Shown here: positions 5,418-10,881 of the stretch, one piece after another
Position numbering within the stretch: position 1 is the stretch's first letter
Layout of the letters: each line of letters opens with the position of its first letter
Origin: Candidatus Parabacteroides intestinavium
Lineage (GTDB): Bacteria > Bacteroidota > Bacteroidia > Bacteroidales > Tannerellaceae
DNA: 10,881 nt
Direction: 5' to 3'
Assembly (NCBI GenBank): GCA_019118725.1
Contig: DWYO01000110.1
Coordinates: 1-10,881, forward strand
Translations under genes and position numbers: made by a program
The notes under the pieces: model-generated
The model's input: only the letters and a program-made list of their open reading frames with translations
Database searches by the model: none
Told to the model about the DNA's origin: nothing

Positions 5418-6633
5418 GTAGCAGAGAACTGTCCCCGTAGCTCAGGAACCGGAAGTCATGGCTTAGGGCATAGTCGTAAATAGAACGCCAATTTCCTTTG
5501 ACAAATGCAGAGATAAGCAGAAGGAGCGTGCTCTTGGGCTGATGGAAATTGGTAATGATACCGCGTACAATCTGGAACGTGTACCCGGGAGCGATGATGA
5601 TTTGTGTTGCTGTCACCAGCTTGTCTGCTCCGCGTCGCTCTAAATAATCCAGGATATTTTGCAAAGCCTTTTCCGCGCTCAGGGTATTGTTGCCATCCTC
5701 ATAAGGCATCCATTGTTTGACTACGAGTTCTTCCGAGGTTGCGTTCGGATTCTTCTCCAATTCTATACCTATATAATATAAGCTCTCCAAAGTACGGACG
5801 GAAGTTGTCCCTACAGCGATGATTTTTCCTAAATTTTGCTGGATACGCTGGATGGAACTGCGTTGTACCGAGATAAATTCGGTATGCATCTCGTGTCCCT
5901 CTATCGTTTCACTCTTTACCGGTTTGAATGTTCCGGCGCCTACATGCAATGTGACCTCCTCCCGTCCGATTCCGTGTGCGTCGATATCGGCCAAGACTTC
6001 CGGCGTGAAATGCAATCCGGCGGTAGGAGCGGCAACCGAGCCTTTGATTTTGGAGTAGACCGTCTGGTAGGTTTGCAGGTCGCTTTTCTGGGTCTCGCGG
6101 TGAAGATAAGGAGGAATAGGCAAGACTCCGGCTGCATCCAACAAATCAGCGAAAGTATATTTCGGATTGTCCCAGGAGAACTCGATCAGATGGCTGTCAC
6201 CGTGACTTTCTTTTTTTTCGGCGTGTAAGATAACGGTCTCGCCTTGAATGACAACCGGTTTGCTCAATAGGCCCTCTTTCCATTTTTTCAGGTTCCCGAC
6301 TAAGCAAGTCCAGCTGCACCGCTCTGTTTGTTGGAAAATCAAGGCATAGTCGTGTGGCTGGGCCGGCTCAAGGCAGAACACTTCGATACGTGCTCCGGTA
6401 GGTTTTTGGAAGAGCAAGCGTGCCTGAATCACCCGGGTGTTATTGAATACCATCAGCGAGTCCTTGGGCAAATACTCGGTGATGTGCTTGAAGACAGTCT
6501 CCCCGATTTCACCATTCCGGTAAAGCAACAGCTTGGATTCGTCCCGTTTCTGAAGCGGAAATTTGGCTATGCGTTCATCCGGCAAGGGATAGTCAAATGC
6601 TTCCATTCGTATTTCTTGTGTCTTTGTACTCAT
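5413..6633 (-). CDS. queA: S-adenosylmethionine:tRNA ribosyltransferase-isomerase
   Basis: QueA transfers and isomerises the ribosyl group of S-adenosylmethionine onto 7-aminomethyl-7-deazaguanine at the wobble base of GUN tRNAs, making epoxyqueuosine, the penultimate step of queuosine synthesis. Family motifs are all present: FNNTRVIQARL (63-73), KGSVAAPTAGLHFT (197-210), HVGAGTFKPV (230-239), VGTTSVRTLES (274-284), APGYTF (348-353), TNFHQPKSTLLLL (361-373) and the terminal FRFLSYGDSSLLL. The 406 residues exceed the roughly 350 of E. coli-type QueA, with an extended segment at about 285-345, which I believe is common in Bacteroidetes. The start is the ATG at 6633. An in-frame TTG eight codons upstream lies inside the -7 promoter box and is rejected. 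The gene stands alone, convergent with the serine unit and divergent from the Smr gene. Confidence 0.95.
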   Translation of the reverse strand: MSTKTQEIRMEAFDYPLPDERIAKFPLQKRDESKLLLYRNGEIGETVFKHITEYLPKDSLMVFNNTRVIQARLLFQKPTGARIEVFCLEPAQPHDYALIFQQTERCSWTCLVGNLKKWKEGLLSKPVVIQGETVILHAEKKESHGDSHLIEFSWDNPKYTFADLLDAAGVLPIPPYLHRETQKSDLQTYQTVYSKIKGSVAAPTAGLHFTPEVLADIDAHGIGREEVTLHVGAGTFKPVKSETIEGHEMHTEFISVQRSSIQRIQQNLGKIIAVGTTSVRTLESLYYIGIELEKNPNATSEELVVKQWMPYEDGNNTLSAEKALQNILDYLERRGADKLVTATQIIIAPGYTFQIVRGIITNFHQPKSTLLLLISAFVKGNWRSIYDYALSHDFRFLSYGDSSLLL

Positions 6634-6654
6634 CTCTTTCTGTTTTTTGAAGTG

Positions 6655-6662
6655 CAAAATTA
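6655..6662 (-). promoter_or_regulatory. queA promoter -7 box
   Basis: On the minus strand this reads TAATTTTG, an exact TAnnTTTG match 21 bases before the queA ATG at 6633, so the leader would be only about 15 bases. The -33 region has only a weak T-rich match. It also argues against the upstream TTG start, which overlaps it. Confidence 0.5.
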
Positions 6663-6674
6663 CATATATTATAT

Positions 6675-6682
6675 TACTTTTG
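6675..6682 (+). promoter_or_regulatory. Promoter -7 box of the Smr-CYTH-DPP11 unit
   Basis: TACTTTTG is an exact TAnnTTTG match 77 bases before the ATG at 6760. A TTTG at 6646-6649 could serve as the -33 box, but the 25-base spacer is longer than the usual 19-21. It lies 12 bases from the oppositely directed queA box, so the two promoters overlap back to back. Confidence 0.45.
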
Positions 6683-6701
6683 TAGGAAAATAGGAGAGAA
6701 G

Positions 6702-6728
6702 TTGAAATTTAGAGTTTTCTAAATTCAA
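6702..6728 (+). promoter_or_regulatory. Leader hairpin upstream of the Smr gene
   Basis: TTGAAATTTAGA (6702-6713) pairs with TCTAAATTCAA (6718-6728) over 11 bp with one bulged A and a GTTT loop, within the predicted leader. It is AT-rich with no following T-tract, so it is not a terminator. It may be a transcript-stabilising or protein-binding element, or just AT-rich symmetry. Confidence 0.35.
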
Positions 6729-6759
6729 ACTCCCTGCATCTAACTAAAAGTAAACAAAT

Positions 6760-7836
6760 ATGGCTATAAAAATTGGTGATAAAGTCCGTTTCCTGAATAC
6801 AACCGGAGGCGGTATTGTTCGTGGCTTTAATGGGAAAGACCAGGTATTGGTGGAAGATGAAGACGGATTTGAGATTCCGGCGTGGATTCGGGAATGCGTA
6901 GTGGTGGGCGAAGGTCCGCAGGTGCATAGCTCGAATAAGCCCCAAAGCAATGCGGCGGAGATGGAAAAGCAAATCCTCAGTACTCGTCAGCAACCGGACG
7001 AGAAGGAAGAGGTTATTGAAGAGACCCCGGAAGGCGAACGCCTGAATGTTTATCTGGCCTATCTCCCGACCGACCCGAAGGCTATCCAGCAATGCGGGTA
7101 TGAGGCTTATTTTGTGAATGACAGCAATTATTATCTCTATTTCAACTATATGAATCGGGAAAATAATAGCTGGACAAGCCGTTATAATGGGCAGATCGAA
7201 CCGAATACAAAGATTTTCCTGGAAGAATTTGAAAAGAAAGACCTGAACCAGCTGGAGCGGATATGTGTGCAACTGATAGCTTTCAAGAAGGATAAGCCCT
7301 TTACGTTGAAGAATGCCATTTCGGTGGAACTGCGCCTGGATACGGTGAAATTCTATAAGTTGCATTGCTTTATGGAAAATGATTTCTTTGACGAGGAGGC
7401 GATTATTTGCCCGATAGTCCGGGGAGATTTGCCGGAACGTGAGATGTTGGTCTCAGCTTCTGATATCCAGACTGCCATGCAACAGAAGGAACGGAAAGAG
7501 CAGCACAAGGCACCGCAAGCACAATCTATTGTCAAGAAGAAAGAGGCGAACTCTTCTATCCTGGAAGTGGATCTGCATATTGATGAGCTATTGGATGATA
7601 CGACCGGCATGAGCAATACGGACATGTTGAACTATCAGCTGGATAAATTCCGGGAGGTGATGGACCGTTATGCCCATAATACCGGGCAGAAGATTATATT
7701 CATCCATGGAAAAGGAGAGGGGGTATTGCGGAAAGCTATTGAGAAAGAATTGAATACCCGCTATAAACAGCATTATTACCAAGATGCTTCTTTCCGGGAA
7801 TATGGTTTTGGGGCGACAATGGTGACGATTAAGTGA
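6760..7836 (+). CDS. DUF2027 and Smr domain protein
   Basis: The 358-residue cytoplasmic protein has three parts. Residues 1-50 form a small KOW/Tudor-like beta domain (KIGDKVRFLNTTGGGIVRGF ...). Residues about 95-230 form the DUF2027 core, beginning NVYLAYLPTD. Residues about 268-358 form a C-terminal Smr domain with DLHIDEL (271-277) and HGKGEGVLR (316-324), matching the Smr LDLHG and HGxGxG motifs. Charged linkers at 58-92 and 238-265 separate them. Smr domains, as in the C-terminus of MutS2, bind branched or structured nucleic acid and often nick it; some act on RNA or stalled ribosomes. This architecture is typical of Bacteroidetes and has no settled function. The Smr motif has DLHI where the common form is DLHG. 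It is the first gene of its unit, with the CYTH gene three bases downstream. Confidence 0.93.
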   Translation: MAIKIGDKVRFLNTTGGGIVRGFNGKDQVLVEDEDGFEIPAWIRECVVVGEGPQVHSSNKPQSNAAEMEKQILSTRQQPDEKEEVIEETPEGERLNVYLAYLPTDPKAIQQCGYEAYFVNDSNYYLYFNYMNRENNSWTSRYNGQIEPNTKIFLEEFEKKDLNQLERICVQLIAFKKDKPFTLKNAISVELRLDTVKFYKLHCFMENDFFDEEAIICPIVRGDLPEREMLVSASDIQTAMQQKERKEQHKAPQAQSIVKKKEANSSILEVDLHIDELLDDTTGMSNTDMLNYQLDKFREVMDRYAHNTGQKIIFIHGKGEGVLRKAIEKELNTRYKQHYYQDASFREYGFGATMVTIK

Positions 7837-7839
7837 TGT

Positions 7840-8316
7840 ATGATAGAGACCGAACGTAAATTCTTGGTAAAGGGGAATTTCCTTCCGGATACTTATGCCC
7901 GGCGGCGCATTGTGCAAGGATATATCTGCTCGGCGCCGGGCAGGACTGTGCGGGTGCGTATCCGGGAGAATGAATGTTTCCTGACCATAAAGGGGGCTTC
8001 GGACGAAAAGGGAATGAGCCGTTATGAGTTTGAACAGGCCATTCCGATGGAGGATGCCGAACAGCTGCTTGAACTTTGTGAGCCGGGGACTATCGATAAA
8101 GTCCGTTATCTGGCGCGGATCGGGAATCATACGTGGGAGATAGATGTCTTTCACGGAGAGAATGAGGGATTGGTACTGGCAGAGATCGAATTGGCTTCGG
8201 AAGATGAATCTTTTGAAAAACCGGATTGGCTGGGTGAGGAGGTAACCGGAGACCGGCGTTATTATAATTCTCAACTGACGAAAAATCCCTATCGGAACTG
8301 GAAAAATATCCCTTGA
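7840..8316 (+). CDS. CYTH-domain protein, probable triphosphate tunnel metalloenzyme
   Basis: This 158-residue protein is a whole CYTH domain of the small bacterial type. The N-terminal ExExK signature is IETERKF (Glu3, Glu5, Lys7). The other charged tunnel positions are visible: RVRIRE (38-43), TIKG (Lys51), RYEFE (Arg61, Glu63, Glu65), DKVRY (Lys87, Arg89), EID (Glu100, Asp102) and AEIEL (Glu115, Glu117). Such proteins hydrolyse inorganic triphosphate or organic triphosphates with a divalent metal; database entries often call them adenylate cyclase, which is less likely for this short form. The closest characterised type I know is the Nitrosomonas europaea tripolyphosphatase. All tunnel residues are kept, so it should be active. 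It starts three bases after the Smr gene stop and ends 29 bases before the peptidase start, so it is the middle gene of an operon. Confidence 0.92.
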   Translation: MIETERKFLVKGNFLPDTYARRRIVQGYICSAPGRTVRVRIRENECFLTIKGASDEKGMSRYEFEQAIPMEDAEQLLELCEPGTIDKVRYLARIGNHTWEIDVFHGENEGLVLAEIELASEDESFEKPDWLGEEVTGDRRYYNSQLTKNPYRNWKNIP

Positions 8317-8345
8317 AAAAAGGACAAACGCAAAATGTAAAAGAG

Positions 8346-10505
8346 ATGAGAAAATTAGTAGCACTTTTGGCATCTGCCCTATTTGTTCTGCCCCTGCAAG
8401 CGGACGAAGGCATGTGGCTTTTGCCGCTTTTGAAAGAGCAGAAGATGGACGAGATGAAAGAACTCGGACTGAAATTGCAGGATTATGATATTTATAGCCC
8501 GGAACAGGCGTCGTTGAAAGATGCCGTTGTGATATTCGGAGGTGGTTGTACGGGCGAGGTGGTTTCGCCCGATGGATTGGTCCTTACGAACCATCATTGC
8601 GGCTATGATGCGATTCAGACGCATAGTTCGGTGGAGCACGACTACCTGACCGATGGATTTTGGGCGACAACGCGCGAACAGGAATTGCCCAATGAAGGAC
8701 TTACCGTAACGTTTATCGATAAGATTGAGGATGTCACAACGTATGTGAAGGCGGAGCTGGCGAAAGATAAGGACCCGGACAGCATGAATTTCCTTTCGCC
8801 TAAGTTCCTGAACGGATTGGCGAAGAAGCGGGTAGGCGAGAAATTTCTGCAAGACAATCCGGGTACAGAGGTGGAGATATTACCTATCTTCGACGGGAAT
8901 CAGTATTATATGTTTACCAAGAAGATCTATTCGGATATCCGCTTGGTAGGAGCGCCCCCGTCGGCTATCGGCAAGTTTGGGGCAGATACGGACAACTGGA
9001 TGTGGCCGCGTCATACAGGTGACTTTTCGGTTTTCCGCATTTACGCGGACAAGAACGGGAATCCGGCGGAATATTCGGAGGATAATGTGCCGCTCCGTCC
9101 GAAACGGTGGATGAAAATTTCCATCAAAGGCTTTGAGGAAGGTGATTTTGCCATGATTATGGGATTCCCCGGGCGGACCAATCATTTCTATACCTCGTGG
9201 GAGGTGGCTGAACGGAGGGATATCGACAATACCGTGCGTATTCATATCCGCGAATTGCGTCAGGAGGCCATGCTGGAAGAGATGCTGAAGGATCCGAAGG
9301 TGCGCATTCAATATGCCAGCAAATATGCAGGCTCGGAGAACGCCTATAAGAATGCTATCGGCAGCAACTGGGCCATCAACAAACGGGACTTTGAGGCGGT
9401 GAAGCGTGCCGAACAGGAAGCGCTGGTGGCTTGGGGCAAAGAGCGCAATCAGCCGCAATACGAAGAGGCGTTGCAGGCTTTGCAAAAGATGGTAGCCGAC
9501 CGGAAAGAGTTACGTTTCCGGAAATGGATGCTGGACGAGGCGCTTCTGCGGGGGATAGAATTTACATCGGTTCCTACGCAGGTGGATTCCTTGAAAGCCG
9601 CGTTGCAGGATGGGGATGAGAGCGAAACGCGAAAACAGCTGGATAAGTTGCGTGCGGCATTTGACCGTTTCTTTGATAAAGACTATGCGCCGGATGTAGA
9701 CCGGAAGATAGCGAAGGTGATGTTGGCGGAGTATTGCCGGTTGGTGAAGGCGGATGCACATCCGGACTATTTCGCGACGATTGATTCGGACTATCAGGGG
9801 GATGTGTCTGCTTTTGTGGATGCGGTGTTTCGGAAATCCATCTATGGAAGCCGGAAGAACTTCGAGGCATTTGCCGCTCATCCGACTGCCGAGGCGTTGG
9901 AGAATGACCCGATGATTCAGTTCGCCCTGTCGGTCAAGGCTGAACAGAAAGCCCTGAACAACGCGTTGCAACAATTTGATGACGGGTATAGCCGGGCGCA
10001 TCATACTTATGTGGAGGGACTGATGAGGATGAATGACCCGGCGGATATGTGGCCGGACGCCAACTTTACGCTGCGTCTGACCTACGGACAGGTGAAGGGG
10101 TATAGCCCGCGCGACTGTGCCTATTACGGATGCCAGACCACTTTGGACGGGGTGATGGAGAAAGAGGACTCGACCAACTGGGAGTTTGTTGTTCCGAAGC
10201 GCCTGAAGGAGTTATACAACGCCAAAGACTTCGGGCCGTATGGGTTGAAGAACGGAAAGATGCCTGTTGCCCTTTGTGCCACAACGCATACTACCGGAGG
10301 TAATTCGGGAAGTCCGGTAATGAACGCGGATGGCGAACTGATCGGTATTAATTTTGACCGGAACTGGGAAGGGGTAGGAGGCGATATTGAGTATCTGCCC
10401 GACTATCAGCGCAGCATTATCGTAGATATCCGCTACGTTTTATTCCTTATTGATAAATATGCCGGTGCGGATTATCTGATAAAGGAGATGGATATAGTCA
10501 AGTAG
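8346..10505 (+). CDS. dpp11: S46 dipeptidyl-peptidase, DPP11 type (Asp/Glu-specific)
   Basis: The enzyme is a secreted serine exopeptidase that removes N-terminal dipeptides. The 719 residues match the roughly 720 of Porphyromonas gingivalis DPP11. A signal peptide (1-19, MRKLVALLASALFVLPLQA) is followed by mature DEGMW, so the protein acts in the periplasm or at the surface. The chymotrypsin-like triad is intact: His84 in TNHHCGY, Asp226 in RHTGDFS and Ser654 in GGNSGSP. Each lies one residue before the DPP11 positions (His85, Asp227, Ser655). At the S1 specificity position the enzyme has Arg672 in NFDRNWEG, equivalent to Arg673 of DPP11; DPP7-type enzymes have Gly there. This predicts cleavage after Asp or Glu at P1. 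The ATG at 8346 is chosen because the signal peptide starts there; a TTG 33 bases upstream overlaps the CYTH stop. It is the last gene of the unit. Confidence 0.94.
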   Translation: MRKLVALLASALFVLPLQADEGMWLLPLLKEQKMDEMKELGLKLQDYDIYSPEQASLKDAVVIFGGGCTGEVVSPDGLVLTNHHCGYDAIQTHSSVEHDYLTDGFWATTREQELPNEGLTVTFIDKIEDVTTYVKAELAKDKDPDSMNFLSPKFLNGLAKKRVGEKFLQDNPGTEVEILPIFDGNQYYMFTKKIYSDIRLVGAPPSAIGKFGADTDNWMWPRHTGDFSVFRIYADKNGNPAEYSEDNVPLRPKRWMKISIKGFEEGDFAMIMGFPGRTNHFYTSWEVAERRDIDNTVRIHIRELRQEAMLEEMLKDPKVRIQYASKYAGSENAYKNAIGSNWAINKRDFEAVKRAEQEALVAWGKERNQPQYEEALQALQKMVADRKELRFRKWMLDEALLRGIEFTSVPTQVDSLKAALQDGDESETRKQLDKLRAAFDRFFDKDYAPDVDRKIAKVMLAEYCRLVKADAHPDYFATIDSDYQGDVSAFVDAVFRKSIYGSRKNFEAFAAHPTAEALENDPMIQFALSVKAEQKALNNALQQFDDGYSRAHHTYVEGLMRMNDPADMWPDANFTLRLTYGQVKGYSPRDCAYYGCQTTLDGVMEKEDSTNWEFVVPKRLKELYNAKDFGPYGLKNGKMPVALCATTHTTGGNSGSPVMNADGELIGINFDRNWEGVGGDIEYLPDYQRSIIVDIRYVLFLIDKYAGADYLIKEMDIVK

Positions 10506-10507
10506 AC

Positions 10508-10577
10508 GGAAAATTGAAAGTTGAAAATGGAAAGTTCCAAAAGGTATTATCCGGAATTCTCAATTTTCAACTTTCAA
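10508..10577. terminator. 14-bp repeat cluster forming a bidirectional hairpin
   Basis: Two diverged units of the 5137-5178 repeat (10508-10521 and 10522-10535, each 13 of 14 matches to TGAAAATTGAAAGT) are followed by an inverted copy at 10560-10577. Bases 10514-10531 pair with 10560-10577 at 17 of 18 positions around a 28-base spacer. It starts two bases after the peptidase stop and fills most of the 83-base gap to the convergent permease. ATTTTTC follows on the plus strand. Probably a terminator for both sides, weaker than the one at 5159-5217. Confidence 0.55.
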
Positions 10578-10588
10578 GTTCTGATTTT

Positions 10589-10881
10589 TCAATTCTCCAT
10601 CGAGATTACCCTTGCCGGGTTTCCATTCGCTGCTTTCCATATCTGCCAGAAGACCGTTAGCAGTACGACAAGTACCGTCCCGATTAATACCCCGCAAAGC
10701 AATCCGCCGGAAACGGTAATCCGATACGCATATCCTTGCAACCATTCCGTCATGATATAATAAGCCAAAGGCAATGCGATGATGCCGGAAATAACGACCA
10801 GCAAGATATATTCGCGGAAGAATATCCGGATAATGTCTTTTATCTCTGCTCCCATCACCTTGCGGATGGCAATCTCTTTCC
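10589..10881 (-). CDS. C-terminal part of a MacB/FtsX-type ABC permease (partial)
   Basis: The gene enters from the right edge and stops at 10589-10591 (TGA); about 97 residues are visible and the N-terminus is outside. The visible part starts KEIAIRKVMGAE, the conserved FtsX-domain motif that follows the large extracytoplasmic domain in MacB and related permeases. Three hydrophobic spans follow, at roughly IFFREYILLVVISGIIALPL, a weaker middle stretch (LAYYIMTEWL), and a long one, GGLLCGVLIGTVLVVLLTVFW. The protein ends in the typical IWKAANGNPARVISMEN, like the NPxxxLRxE tail of this family. Such permeases work with a MacB/LolD-type ATPase to move lipoproteins, peptides or drugs, or to signal by mechanotransmission. 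Bacteroidetes carry many tandem copies, so the substrate cannot be guessed. An internal ATG at 10856-10858 is not the start, because the conserved motif continues upstream of it. Confidence 0.9.
   Translation of the reverse strand, partial: KEIAIRKVMGAEIKDIIRIFFREYILLVVISGIIALPLAYYIMTEWLQGYAYRITVSGGLLCGVLIGTVLVVLLTVFWQIWKAANGNPARVISMEN

Noticed and set aside
8313..8345. Upstream TTG start for the peptidase (adds 11 residues)
   Set aside because: The added residues would precede a clean signal peptide and the TTG overlaps the CYTH stop; the ATG at 8346 gives a standard secreted S46 precursor.
1..10881. Defence island or mobile element cargo
   Set aside because: All recognised genes are housekeeping or lifestyle genes with similar base composition; no integrase, transposase, tRNA-end attachment site or known defence domain is present.

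Overview
The window looks like ordinary core chromosome of a gut-type Bacteroidales bacterium, most likely Parabacteroides or a close relative (inferred; no 16S gene here). The signs are Bacteroidetes-type promoter boxes (TTTG ... TAnnTTTG), weak Shine-Dalgarno use, a short lysine-type SerA, a DUF2027-Smr protein and a family S46 dipeptidyl-peptidase. I see no tRNA, rRNA, CRISPR array, insertion sequence or recognisable defence system.

Layout. 1-436 holds small membrane-protein genes: the 3' end of one, an 80-residue two-helix protein, and a 34-residue protein that is a diverged copy of the first. rarA (480-1748), a replication-stress AAA+ ATPase, follows. A new unit then starts from a good promoter with a 20-bp perfect palindrome just downstream: serC, serA and a DUF1015 gene. 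These are the first two steps of phosphorylated serine synthesis plus a conserved partner of unknown reaction. It ends at 5122 in a strong terminator built from a 14-bp repeat. The 290-bp gap to the convergent queA (minus strand, 5413-6633) is filled by that terminator and a roughly 200-bp imperfect palindrome whose right arm reaches into the queA stop codon. queA and the next rightward unit diverge from back-to-back promoters at 6655-6682. The rightward unit is DUF2027-Smr protein, CYTH-domain triphosphatase-like protein, and a secreted DPP11-type peptidase (8346-10505). A second copy of the 14-bp repeat region separates it from the convergent 3' end of a MacB/FtsX-type permease that runs off the window.

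How the genes work together. SerA oxidises 3-phosphoglycerate and SerC transaminates the product to phosphoserine. This SerA has no ACT domain, so serine feedback through that domain is absent, and control at the serC promoter palindrome is an attractive inference. The DUF1015 protein carries an ADGHHR motif like the active-site motif of ParB/Srx-fold enzymes, a fold that includes free-serine kinases, so a role on serine or phosphoserine is a testable idea. The peptidase would act outside the cytoplasm, removing dipeptides with Asp or Glu at P1, which suits an amino-acid-fermenting Bacteroidales lifestyle. No link between the peptidase and its two cytoplasmic operon neighbours is evident.

The most unusual features are non-coding or very small: the long palindrome at 5215-5417, the shared repeat at both convergent junctions, the serC operator-like palindrome, and the duplicated 34-residue membrane microprotein, whose two copies differ only synonymously over their last 11 codons.
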